57,074 nucleotides of DNA, taken from positions 1 through 57,074 of the forward strand of contig JAGYIG010000021.1 of the NCBI GenBank assembly GCA_018402455.1, given 5' to 3'. Of this stretch, positions 17,559 to 29,104 are shown piece by piece (the stretch's first letter is position 1; each line of letters starts with the position of its first letter). Under the pieces are notes generated by a model. That model was given only the letters and a program-made list of their open reading frames with translations. It did not search any database and had not been told where the DNA came from. The translations under genes were made by a program, and so were the position numbers. The DNA comes from Opitutaceae bacterium (GTDB lineage Bacteria; Verrucomicrobiota; Verrucomicrobiia; Opitutales; Opitutaceae).

Positions 17559-18946
17559 TAGGGGGCTTCTTTCGATAGTTGGGTTACCGGTCCCGCCGAT
17601 CCCTTGCATAGTGACACGATGCACTCGAGGTGTCGCGTCTGGGGGAACAAATCGAAGGGTTGGACGGCGGTGATGGCGTAGCCAGCTTCCTTGAAATGCA
17701 CGAGGTCGCGCATCTGGGTCGCCGGGTCGCAGCTCACGTAGACGACGGCGCGGGGGCCGAAGGCAAAAAGCTGCTGCAGGAAACTCTCGTCGCAGCCCTT
17801 ACGCGGGGGGTCGATGACCATGACGGTGTCGGCCGGATCGAACCTCAGATCCGCGAAGATGGCGGCGGCATCACCGGCCCGGAATGTCGCGTTGGTGATG
17901 CCGTTGGCCCGGGCGTTTTCGGTCGCGAATTGCACGGACGTTTCGCTGATTTCGACGCCCGCGACCGCCTCGAAGTCAGGGGCTAGCGCGAGCGCGAAAA
18001 GGCCGCTGCCGCAGTAGGCGTCGACGAGCTGCTGCGCGCCGGTGGCCGCGGCTTGTTCCCGCACGTAGTTCGTGAAGGCGGGCAGGATGAACGGGTTGTT
18101 CTGAAAAAAGTCGCGCGCCAGAAAGTGCAGGCGCAGGTCGGGTCGGTCGCCGGGTTGAGGGATGACTTCATGTATGACAGCGTCGTGGGCGGTGACGACG
18201 CCCTCCTCGGCGTGACGCAGCAGCAGGGTCGCGCCTTTTTTGAATTCCTGCCGGGTCAGCCGGGCCTGCACGTCCGCCCGAACCTCGGTGAGTTTCCGGT
18301 TGATCGCATCGGTGGCGATCGGGCACTGGGGCACATCGGCGATGGTGGAGCGGGTGCCCTGCTGGAGAAAGCCAATCGGAAAGCGGGTGGCTGGAGTGGC
18401 ATCGGCCGAGCGCGGATGGATCTGGAAATGCGGGGTGATCTTCGACCGGTAGCCGAACTGCGCCGGCGAGCCGATGACGGGATTCACGGGGTGGCGGATC
18501 CCGGCCAGGTGCTCCAACAGCTCCACCACCTGCTGGCGTTTCCAGGTCAGCTGACCCTCGTAGTTGAGGTGTTGATACTGGCAGCCCCCGCATTGGCCAA
18601 ACACCAGGCAACGTGGCTCCACCCGATCCGGTGAGGGGGTGAGGACCTCGACCAGATCGGCCTCGGAAAAGTTCTTTTGGTTGCGAAACACCCGGGCGCG
18701 CACTCGCTCACCGGGGAGGGAAAACGGGACCATGACCACCCAGGAGCCCGCGCCGGGCTCCGGGGTGGAAGTATCAGGCTTACCAGTATCAAGTATCAAG
18801 GCATCGGACTGAGGGGCAGGTGTGGGTAGCTGCACGCGGCCGAGGCCGACGCCGCGGTTGGTCAGCGTGGTGATAGCGAGTTCGATCTCCGTGTGATACG
18901 GAAACGGGAAGTCTCGGGGTGCTCGGTCTTTTTTTCTTTTGCCCAC
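17558..18946 (-). CDS. rlmD: 23S rRNA (uracil-5-)-methyltransferase, RlmD/TrmA family
   Basis: S-adenosylmethionine-dependent enzyme that makes 5-methyluridine in RNA. It has an N-terminal TRAM domain, an iron-sulfur cysteine motif (CLVFGQCGGCQYQHL), and a C-terminal methyltransferase domain with VDAYCGSGLFALAL, the MVIDPPRKGCDE motif and VYVSCDP, whose Cys is the nucleophile. The chosen start is GTG 18946 (MGKRKKDRAPRD); a further GTG at 18955 is possible. The TRAM domain is interrupted by about 30 residues (around APQSDALILDTGKPDTSTP) between GVGLGRV and WVVMVPFSLPGE. That stretch is encoded by AT-richer repeat DNA that resembles a segment in oleC. RlmD rather than RlmC or TrmA is a guess. 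Confidence 0.85.
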   Translation of the reverse strand: MGKRKKDRAPRDFPFPYHTEIELAITTLTNRGVGLGRVQLPTPAPQSDALILDTGKPDTSTPEPGAGSWVVMVPFSLPGERVRARVFRNQKNFSEADLVEVLTPSPDRVEPRCLVFGQCGGCQYQHLNYEGQLTWKRQQVVELLEHLAGIRHPVNPVIGSPAQFGYRSKITPHFQIHPRSADATPATRFPIGFLQQGTRSTIADVPQCPIATDAINRKLTEVRADVQARLTRQEFKKGATLLLRHAEEGVVTAHDAVIHEVIPQPGDRPDLRLHFLARDFFQNNPFILPAFTNYVREQAAATGAQQLVDAYCGSGLFALALAPDFEAVAGVEISETSVQFATENARANGITNATFRAGDAAAIFADLRFDPADTVMVIDPPRKGCDESFLQQLFAFGPRAVVYVSCDPATQMRDLVHFKEAGYAITAVQPFDLFPQTRHLECIVSLCKGSAGPVTQLSKEAP

Positions 18947-19016
18947 GAGACACACGAAAAGACACGAATGGCGGAAAATGCAGTGTTTTCTTTCGGCGGG
19001 TTTCGTGTGTTTCGTG
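18944..19016. repeat. Imperfect inverted repeat between divergent methyltransferase genes
   Basis: CACGAGACACACGAAA (18944-18959) and TTTCGTGTGTTTCGTG (19001-19016) form 16-bp arms with one mismatch around a 41-bp centre. The rlmD start codon falls inside the left arm and the SpoU-family gene starts 11 bp after the right arm. It could hold both promoters or be a dispersed repeat that supplied the start region. Confidence 0.6.
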
Positions 19017-19026
19017 GAGTTCCCTC

Positions 19027-19836
19027 ATGATGGAGCCCGAAGTGATCACCAGTTTGCAGAACCCGCGCGTGAAGCAGTTGGTCAAATTACGCGACCGCCG
19101 ACCGCGGGATCAGGCGCAGCAGTTTCTGGTGGAGGGATACCGGCAGATTCGCCGGGCCCTGAACCGGGGCTTTGCGCCGGTGGAGCTTTATCATTGTCCG
19201 GACTGGTATCCGGGGGACCAAGGCAATGAGGCTCAATTGCTCGCCGATGCCGCCGCCGCCGGTGCCCGGGTGTGGCAGCTCAGCGCTCCCGCCTTTGCCA
19301 AGGTCGCCTACCGGGAGCGGCCCGACGGATTGCTGGCGGTTTTGCCGCAGTGGCGACGGGAACTCGACGATCTGACGCTTTCGGCCAATCCGTTTTTGCT
19401 GGTGGTGGAGGCGATTGAAAAGCCGGGCAACCTCGGCACGATTCTACGCAGCGCCGACGCGGCCGGGGTGGACGGACTGATCGTGTGCGATCCGGTCACC
19501 GACCTGTTCAATCCCAACGTGGTGCGGGCTTCCACCGGGGTGTTGTTTGCCGTGCCGGTGGTCATTGCCGAAAGCGGGGCGGTGCGCGCATGGCTGCGGC
19601 AAAAAGGCGTGCGCAGCGTGGCCACCACTCCCGCGGCCGAAGGGTTGCACACCGACGCGGATCTTTCGGGCCCGCTCGCTCTCGTCATGGGCAGCGAACA
19701 ATACGGCTTGAGTGACACTTGGCTGGCGGAGGCCGACCAGACGGTGCGCATCCCGATGGCTGGCCAGGCCGACTCCTTGAACGTGGCGATGGCGACCATC
19801 ATCACCCTGTTTGAAGCCGTGCGCCAGCGGGGGTGA
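19027..19836 (+). CDS. SpoU/TrmH-family RNA 2'-O-methyltransferase
   Basis: A 269-residue RNA ribose methyltransferase. The N-terminal 95 residues are the substrate-binding domain (ITSLQNPRVKQLVKLRDRR, FLVEGYRQIRRAL). The C-terminal SPOUT (trefoil-knot) domain shows VVEAIEKPGNLGTILRSADA (motif 1), LALVMGSEQYGLS (motif 2) and VRIPMAGQADSLNVAMA (motif 3), with the expected Arg, Glu and Ser-Asn residues. Start 19027 is used, with a second ATG at 19030. The modified RNA (23S rRNA or tRNA) cannot be told from sequence. It is divergent from rlmD, another RNA methyltransferase gene. Confidence 0.88.
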   Translation: MMEPEVITSLQNPRVKQLVKLRDRRPRDQAQQFLVEGYRQIRRALNRGFAPVELYHCPDWYPGDQGNEAQLLADAAAAGARVWQLSAPAFAKVAYRERPDGLLAVLPQWRRELDDLTLSANPFLLVVEAIEKPGNLGTILRSADAAGVDGLIVCDPVTDLFNPNVVRASTGVLFAVPVVIAESGAVRAWLRQKGVRSVATTPAAEGLHTDADLSGPLALVMGSEQYGLSDTWLAEADQTVRIPMAGQADSLNVAMATIITLFEAVRQRG

Positions 19837-19855
19837 ACCTTGCGCTGGCTCCGGG

Positions 19856-20947
19856 TCAACCCGCCCGGCGGGGATGCGCCCGCAGGTGCTCGACCAATGC
19901 GGCCGTCCCGGTGGCCATGTCGACGGAGGGCCGGTAGCCGAGGTCCCGCTTGGCCGCGGTGAGGTCGAACCAGTGATCCTTGGCCAACTCTGCGGCGATG
20001 AAGCGGGTCATGGGAGGTTCCCCTTTGAGCGGCAGCACCTTCCAGAGGATCTCGCACCCGCGGCCAAGGCGGGATGCTGCCGGGAGCGAGATCCGTCGGG
20101 TGACCGGCTCTTCGCCCAACGCGGTGAGCAGCTCGTTGACCCATGCCCACAGGTTCACGGGTTCGTCGTTGGTGATAAAATACGCCCGCCCTGCCGGTGA
20201 TTTTCTTTCGAAATCAAAATCGGTATTTTTCTTATCATCAAAAGGATCGGATGAAGTGTCACCAATATGGTGACACTTAGCCAGAGCGGCCTCGGCGTCG
20301 AGGTGGGCTTGGGTGGCGTTGGTGATATGGACCATGTCGACGCGGTTTTGGCCGGGGCCGACGATGCGGAGGCGCCCGGCGCGGGCGCGGGCCAGGATGC
20401 GCGGCACGAGGTGGGGATCGCCGACCCCCCAGATGAGGTGGGGGCGCAGTGCCGTGGTGGCGAATCCCTCCCGATTGGCGGCCAGCACGGCGGCTTCGGC
20501 CTGCGCCTTAGTGAGCGGATAGGGGCTGGGGCAGTCGGCCGTGAGCGGCAGGGACTCATCGGCCCCGGCGAGGTCCTTGCCGTTGTAGACGACGCTGGGC
20601 GTGCTGGTGTGCACAAACCGGGAGACGCCGGCCGCCTGCGCTGCGGCCAACAGGGTTTGGGTGGCGACGACGTTGTCCCGATGGAAGTCCGCGTAGTTTC
20701 CCCACACGCCGACCCGGGCGGCCACGTGAAAGACGGTGGTGGTTTGGCGAACGGCCTGCGCACACGTGGCGGGATCATCAAGGGCGCCGACCACCACCTG
20801 GATGCCGCGGGCCTCCCATGCCGGACGGGGTTGACGCGAGACGATGCGGACGGATCGGCCGGCTTCGAGCAAGCGATCGACCAGATGGGACCCGAGAAAG
20901 CCGGTGCCACCGGTCACGAGGACGGGATCGGAAGGGGGAACGCTCAT
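19856..20947 (-). CDS. oleD: NAD(P)-dependent 2-alkyl-3-oxoalkanoate reductase (OleD-like)
   Basis: Extended short-chain dehydrogenase of 363 residues. It has the Rossmann motif VLVTGGTGFLGSHLVDRLLE and the catalytic YxxxK in SPYPLTKAQAEAAVL, with Ser/Thr in VHTSTPSVVYNG. By family knowledge OleD reduces the beta-keto acid made by OleA, and OleC then forms a beta-lactone, in long-chain olefin synthesis; 3-beta-HSD-like sterol dehydrogenases are the alternative. Its ATG overlaps the oleC stop (ATGA), which supports the pairing. Residues about 223-250 (KCHHIGDTSSDPFDDKKNTD and beyond) are an AT-rich insertion between DAEAALA and GRAYFITNDEPVNLW. oleA and oleB are not in this window. Confidence 0.8.
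   Translation of the reverse strand: MSVPPSDPVLVTGGTGFLGSHLVDRLLEAGRSVRIVSRQPRPAWEARGIQVVVGALDDPATCAQAVRQTTTVFHVAARVGVWGNYADFHRDNVVATQTLLAAAQAAGVSRFVHTSTPSVVYNGKDLAGADESLPLTADCPSPYPLTKAQAEAAVLAANREGFATTALRPHLIWGVGDPHLVPRILARARAGRLRIVGPGQNRVDMVHITNATQAHLDAEAALAKCHHIGDTSSDPFDDKKNTDFDFERKSPAGRAYFITNDEPVNLWAWVNELLTALGEEPVTRRISLPAASRLGRGCEILWKVLPLKGEPPMTRFIAAELAKDHWFDLTAAKRDLGYRPSVDMATGTAALVEHLRAHPRRAG
20196..20281. repeat. AT-rich palindromic insertion inside oleD
   Basis: This block is strikingly AT-rich inside a GC-rich gene. It contains a perfect palindrome at 20254-20278 (AAGTGTCACC, AATAT, GGTGACACTT) and, at about 20198-20220, an imperfect one (GATTTT ... AAAATC). It keeps the oleD frame open and encodes the charged loop SDPFDDKKNTDFDFERK. 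It behaves like a protein-coding palindromic element. Confidence 0.65.
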
Positions 20948-22671
20948 TTCTTGGGATCGATTTCCATACCCACCCCTTCGGTCTCGGCCCATGCGGTCAG
21001 GGTCAGGCGGTGGATCTTGGCGTTGTGGCGCACATCGACGGGGAATCCCGGATGGAAGTAGAAGAGGCTGATGCGGCTGGCCTGGGCGTGGTGGCGGGCC
21101 AGTTCGCGCAGTTGGCGGCCGAGTCGGCGGCCCTTGGCGCTGGTCTTGAGCACGGTGGCATCGAGGGGCTCGATGACGATGGCGGGGCGTTGGCTCTGGG
21201 GGGGGCCCATGCCGATGAGCGCACTCCGGCGCACGCCGGGATGGGAGTTGAACAACGGCTCGACCTGTTCGGTGAAAATGAGTCCGCGCTGGGTGCGCAC
21301 CCGTTCGGCGGCGCGGCCGCAGAACCAGAGTCGGTGTTGATCGTCCAAGTAGCCGCAGTCGCCCATCCGGTGCCAGACCGGTGCGGCGGCGGCCGCACCG
21401 GAAGTATCAAGTATCGAGTTACAAGGATCAGGTGAGTCCGCGATCTTGGCTCGCGCGGTGGCATCCGGCAGGGCGTCGTAGGACTTGGTGACGGTCGGGC
21501 CGCGCACGATGATTTCGCCGATTTCGCCGGGGGGAAGTTCGATCACGTCGGAGAGGTTGGCGATGGGGTCGTCGCTCAGGGCGATGATTTTCACCTCGTT
21601 GCCGTCGATGATTTTCCCGACGCAGGTGCCCTTCCCGTCCAGGGTGTGGGCGGCGGTTTCGCCGATGACGGTGGTGGCGTCGATACTGCTAACGGGCAGG
21701 ACTTCGGTCGCGCCGTAGGGGCTGTGGAGGGTGCCGTTGGGCAGCACGGTTTGCATGAGTTCCCAGAGGGCGGGCGGCACGGGCGCTCCGGCGGACAGCA
21801 CGCGGCGCATGGAATCGAGGGTGATGCCCGCCCCGGCGCAGTGGCGCGCAATCTTCAGCCACAGGGTGGGTGAGCCGAAGGAGTTGGTGATGCCCTCCTG
21901 TTGGATGGCCTGCACGATCTTGGCCGGATCCACCTGAGCGGGTTTGCTGGGGTCGATCTCGGGCACTACGGTGGTCATGCCCAGAGCCGGGTTGAACAGC
22001 GCAAAAATCGGCAGCATGGGCAGGTCGATCTCCCCGGGCTGAATGTCGAAGGTGCGCCGAATCAACTCCACCTGGGAGTCGAACATGCCGTGTTCGTAGT
22101 GCACGCCCTTGGGAGCACCGGTTGAGCCCGAGGTGAAGAGGATGGCGGCGAGTTCGTCGGGCGCGGAAGCGGTCACCGCGAGCTGGGTGGGGCACCCCTG
22201 GGGCCGAGCACAACGCGCGGTGGTCCGGCCGCTGGCGGAGACCCGCACCTGCACGCTCTGGAAGGCCCGGCGAAAGAACCGGCTGAGGATTTGGGCCAGT
22301 GGGATGCCGAGAAGGGCTCGGGGCCGCGAGCGTTCCACACATTGTAAAAACGCTTTGCGTCCCATGCCGGGGTCGATGACGACGGGCACCGCTCCGGTGG
22401 CGAACAAGGCGAAGACGGCGGCGATCAGCGGGAGGCCCTGACGGACCATGACCAGCACCCGGTCGCCCCGTTGAATGCCGGCGATTTGCAGGCGGTGTTG
22501 CCAGGCGGCGCCTCCGCCTCGAGCTCGGCGAATGACAGCGTGAGGTAGGCGATGGCCCGTGGCGGGTGCGACCGCGGGGGATCTTCAGGCGGCGGTCGTG
22601 GGCTGGGCAGCGCATGCGGGGCAGTCTGCCCGAGGTGGGACGGCAGGTGAAAGCGGGGGATCGGAGCTCAA
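20944..22671 (-). CDS. oleC: AMP-forming acyl ligase, OleC-like, with 5' frameshifts
   Basis: Adenylate-forming enzyme; OleC turns beta-hydroxy acids into beta-lactones at the expense of ATP. The uninterrupted part (20944-22458) has the P-loop-like AILFTSGSTGAPKGVHYEHG, the SPYGATEVLP motif and HRMGDCGYLDDQHRLWFCGR. The N-terminal about 70 residues are in other frames: RAIAYLTLSFAELEAEA is read before a shift near 22505-22512, continuing as AWQHRLQIAGIQRGDRVLVM. Upstream HLPSHLGQTAPHAL fits the family start, with another shift near 22648 and TTG 22671 as a possible start. Residues just before VWHRMGD include ADSPDPCNSILDTSGAAAAA, an AT-richer insertion similar to one in rlmD. The coordinates of the 5' end are approximate. 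Confidence 0.75.
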
Positions 22672-22764
22672 GGGACGAACGGGGGGGTGCGCAACAAAGG
22701 AACACCTCGGCCGTCGGGCGTAAAGGCGAGATGACCAGCCGTCCCGAACGATTCCGTGATGGCC

Positions 22765-22825
22765 GTAGTGCCGTGCTTTAGACGGCACTCCCACGACTGA
22801 GTCGCCGGCTGAAGCCCGGCGCTAC
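22765..22825. repeat. Degenerate copy A of the 22-bp-arm palindrome family
   Basis: Arms GTAGTGCCGTGCTTTAGACG(GC) and (GC)CGGCTGAAGCCCGGCGCTAC flank a 17-bp centre. The arms are imperfect but clearly the same family as the copies at 29043 and 31911. It lies between the oleC 5' end and the rnd stop. Confidence 0.75.
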
Positions 22826-22851
22826 GATGGGGGCGCAAAGCCCGACGCACG

Positions 22852-24036
22852 TTATGTGCCCGCCGGTCCGGCTTGGTAGGCGGGGAACGCGGCGATGAGA
22901 TCGCACTGCCAAGGGAGCATCAGGCCCGTCATCGACTCGGGGTCCCGGGCGATCTGGGCCAGCTGGGCGCGGTTGGCGATCAGGGTTGCGTCGAGTTCCA
23001 GCTTGGTGGCGAGGGTGTCGCGGTCGGCCTTGAGGCGGTCTTGGAAAGCGAGCTCGTGGGGCGAGAGGGGGCGATGGTCGCGATTGCGTTGGCGGCGGGG
23101 CAGGTTGGCGGGGTCCGTCTGCAGGCCCCGATCGACGGCTGCGGTCAAGGACCTGACCAGGCGAGGATGGCGGCGGCCCAGATGAACCGTCGCCACGATG
23201 GCATCGGCGTTGCCCAGCTCTTCCGCGCGGGTGGCCATCTGGAGCAGCAGGCTGTTGTTGCAGACCTTGAACGGAGGGGTATCGAGCCGTTCGGCCTGGG
23301 CTTCGCGCCAGTGCCAGACGGCGTGCAAAACGCTCAGACCAATGCCGCGGAGCTTTTCGGACTTGCCAATGCGCCAGGCATTTTCGTCGCCGGAAGGGAA
23401 GCCGACTTGGCCGGATTCGATTTGGCGCTGGCACTGTTGGTCCAGCCACTCGACGCGGCCGAGTTTCCGCAGTTGCTTGGTGAGCAGGTCACGCAGTTCG
23501 GGTAGGTGCCACACGTCGAGGGAGGCGTAGTCGAGCAGCTTCTCGGTGAGGGGGCGTTTTGACCAGTTGGCCTTCTGGGACTCCTTGGACATGACCAATC
23601 CAAAATAATCCTCCATCAGTCCGGCCAGTCCGACGCGCTGGCGGTTGAGCAGTTGGGCCGCGAGCATGGTGTCAAAGATGCTCCGGGCCTTGAAGCCGTT
23701 CAGGTCGTGCAGCAGTCGCAGGTCGTAGTCGCTGCCGTGCATGATCAGGTGTTTGTGGGCGAGCTTCTCGTAGAGGGGGTCGAAGTTCATGGGCGCGAGC
23801 GCGTCGACGAGGTAGACCTTGCCCGCAATGAGGAACTGCAAAAGGCAGATCTTGGTGCGGTAGCAGTTCATGTTGTCGGCCTCGGTATCGAGGGCGACTT
23901 CGTCGACGCGATCGAGGTCATCCAGCAAGGGCTGGAGTTGACCCGGTTGATCGAGGAGCGCGTAGGGAGGAGGTTGCGGCTTCAATTTAATCCCTAGCAA
24001 ACGCCGGGCACCGGCAGGAAGAAAGCGTTTTATCAT
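22852..24036 (-). CDS. rnd: Ribonuclease D
   Basis: A 394-residue 3'-5' exoribonuclease of the DEDDy class that trims tRNA 3' ends and other structured RNAs. The acidic residues are seen in VALDTEADN, in MHGSDYDLRLL, and in LLDYASLDVWHL with the Tyr. A C-terminal HRDC domain follows (LSPHELAFQDRLKADRDTLA at about 325-344). The start (MIKRFLPAGARRLLG) overlaps the upstream deacetylase stop by 4 bp; the longer frame upstream is an arginine-rich shadow of the deacetylase gene. Confidence 0.88.
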   Translation of the reverse strand: MIKRFLPAGARRLLGIKLKPQPPPYALLDQPGQLQPLLDDLDRVDEVALDTEADNMNCYRTKICLLQFLIAGKVYLVDALAPMNFDPLYEKLAHKHLIMHGSDYDLRLLHDLNGFKARSIFDTMLAAQLLNRQRVGLAGLMEDYFGLVMSKESQKANWSKRPLTEKLLDYASLDVWHLPELRDLLTKQLRKLGRVEWLDQQCQRQIESGQVGFPSGDENAWRIGKSEKLRGIGLSVLHAVWHWREAQAERLDTPPFKVCNNSLLLQMATRAEELGNADAIVATVHLGRRHPRLVRSLTAAVDRGLQTDPANLPRRQRNRDHRPLSPHELAFQDRLKADRDTLATKLELDATLIANRAQLAQIARDPESMTGLMLPWQCDLIAAFPAYQAGPAGT

Positions 24037-24908
24037 ACCGCCGGCGTTTCCCCTGCCCAGCTGCTCAAAAAGGCGTCCACCAATTCCGGCAAATCGGCGC
24101 TGTAGCCGCCCTCGAGGATGGCGGCGACGGGCATGGTGGCGTCGCGAAGCCAGGTGCCCAGAGTCGCGAAGTCGGATTTTGCTAAAGTCATGGCAGTGAT
24201 AGGGTCGCCGGCGTAGGCATCGAATCCTGCGGAAACCAGCACAAGGTCGGGGTGGAAGGCAATCACCTGTTCCCAAGATTCTGCCAGGGTCGCGAGGTGC
24301 GCGTGGCGCGGCGTCGAGGGACGCACCGGGTGGTTGAGGCAATTGGCGAAGCTCTCCAACCCCGTGCCCGGATAGCCGGGCGATTGGTGAACTGAAACGA
24401 AGAGGGTATCGGGAGCATGGGCGAGGATCGCTTCGGTGCCGTTGCCGTGGTGGGCGTCGAAATCCCACACCGCAATCCGGGTGTGGGGCCGTTGGTGGCG
24501 GATGTGGTGCGCCGCGATCGCGATATGATTGAGGTAGCAGAATCCCATGGCCTGAGTGGCGGTGGCGTGGTGACCGGGCGGCCGCATCAAAGCCATGGCG
24601 GGACCCTCGCCCGCCATCGCGGCGTCCGCCGTGGCGATCGCGGCCCCGGCCGCGCGGTAGGCGTGGGCCTCGATTCCCTCGAACCAAGGCGTGTCGGCAT
24701 CGAAATCCTCCGCCACCGAAAGGCGATCCAGCAGGTCCGCCTCATGGGCCCGCGCGGCGTCGGTCCGATGCGTGGCCGGGGCGGTCCGCCAGGTCCACTG
24801 CGGATGTCGGATCCGCAGCAACGGGACGGTGGCGCTCAGGCGGGCGGGCTGTTCGGGCCGGGCGGAAGTGCCGTAGTCGAGGCAACGCGGATCGTGAAAC
24901 AGCAACAT
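24033..24908 (-). CDS. HDAC-superfamily deacetylase
   Basis: A zinc-dependent amidohydrolase of 291 residues in the histone deacetylase/AcuC family. It shows MRPPGHHATATQAMGFCYLN (active-site His pair), IAVWDFDAHHGNGTE (Asp and His zinc ligands), VSAGFDAYAGDP (second Asp ligand) and AAILEGGYSADLP. Bacterial members deacetylate acetyl-lysine in acetyl-CoA synthetase or act on acetylated polyamines; the sequence alone does not decide. It is coupled to rnd by a 4-bp overlap, although a functional link is not obvious. Confidence 0.88.
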   Translation of the reverse strand: MLLFHDPRCLDYGTSARPEQPARLSATVPLLRIRHPQWTWRTAPATHRTDAARAHEADLLDRLSVAEDFDADTPWFEGIEAHAYRAAGAAIATADAAMAGEGPAMALMRPPGHHATATQAMGFCYLNHIAIAAHHIRHQRPHTRIAVWDFDAHHGNGTEAILAHAPDTLFVSVHQSPGYPGTGLESFANCLNHPVRPSTPRHAHLATLAESWEQVIAFHPDLVLVSAGFDAYAGDPITAMTLAKSDFATLGTWLRDATMPVAAILEGGYSADLPELVDAFLSSWAGETPAV

Positions 24909-25007
24909 GGGCGGGCAGGTTGGACAGTCGATTTGGCGGCGGCAATGATGGGAATGAAAACTCCGCGGGAGCTGGTGCCGGGGTGCAATCTGGTTTTTGG
25001 TGAAGGG

Positions 25008-25448
25008 ATGATCGAAGTTGAGGTGACGGCATGGGGTTGGTGGTGGTGGACGCATGCGGCCGCCACCTGGGCCTTGGTGGGGTTGATCTGGATGGTGCAG
25101 GGCGTGGTGTATCCCCTGATGGCCCGGCAGGATCCGGGTGGTTGGGTGGTCTGGCATCGCGACTACACCCGTCGGATGGGACGGGTGGTGGGGCCGCTGA
25201 TGCTCGTCGAGCTGGGGGGAGCGGTGGCGTGGGGTTGGCAGGACCCCGCCAACGGATGGGCCTGGGTCGCCTTGGCTCTGGTGGGGTTGAATTGGCTGTC
25301 CACGGTGTTGGTGCAGGTTCCCCTCCACCGCCGCCTGGCCCAGGGTTTCGATGCCCATTTGATTCGCCGGCTGGTGATCACCAACTGGGTGCGGACCGCC
25401 CTCTGGACGGGTCGGGGTGGGTTGCTGCTGAGCTGCGCCATGGCGTGA
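25008..25448 (+). CDS. Four-helix membrane protein, hypothetical
   Basis: A 146-residue integral membrane protein with Trp-rich helices at about 12-34 (WALVGLIWMVQGVVYPLMA), 52-76, 78-100 and 123-143. The chosen ATG has GAAGGG directly upstream. The arrangement resembles small DUF1772-like or TMEM-type membrane proteins, but no family is certain. It is divergent from the deacetylase operon. Confidence 0.7.
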   Translation: MIEVEVTAWGWWWWTHAAATWALVGLIWMVQGVVYPLMARQDPGGWVVWHRDYTRRMGRVVGPLMLVELGGAVAWGWQDPANGWAWVALALVGLNWLSTVLVQVPLHRRLAQGFDAHLIRRLVITNWVRTALWTGRGGLLLSCAMA

Positions 25449-25503
25449 AATTTACAAACCGCGGGTTGTCGCGGCCTGATCATTGCTTCAAGGTCGCGAG
25501 CCT

Positions 25504-28920
<3,417 letters not shown>

Positions 28921-28944
28921 GCGAACGCTCATGATTCGCCAAAG

Positions 28945-28963
28945 CCGGGCTTGTTGAGCCCGG
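28945..28963 (+). terminator. Hairpin after the large gene
   Basis: A perfect 7-bp stem (CCGGGCT / AGCCCGG) with a 5-nt loop sits 25 bp after the stop. There is no clear T-tract, so efficiency is uncertain. Confidence 0.45.
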
Positions 28964-29042
28964 TGCGGTGCTGAGAGTCAATTCTTACGGGGTCGGCGAT
29001 CCCGGGCGATAATCGCATTTGCTGTCACCTGCCTGAGTGCAG

Positions 29043-29094
29043 GTAGCGCCGTCTTCAGCCGGCGTCTCAAGTGCCGGCTGAAGCACGGCACTAC
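29043..29094. repeat. Copy B of the 22-bp-arm palindrome family
   Basis: GTAGCGCCGT-CTTCAGCCGGC and GCCGGCTGAAGCACGGCACT(AC) flank a 9-bp centre (one base missing in the left arm). It lies between the ends of the convergent large-protein and sulP genes, so it may also act as a bidirectional terminator. Confidence 0.85.
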
Positions 29095-29104
29095 GGCCGA
29101 CCTC

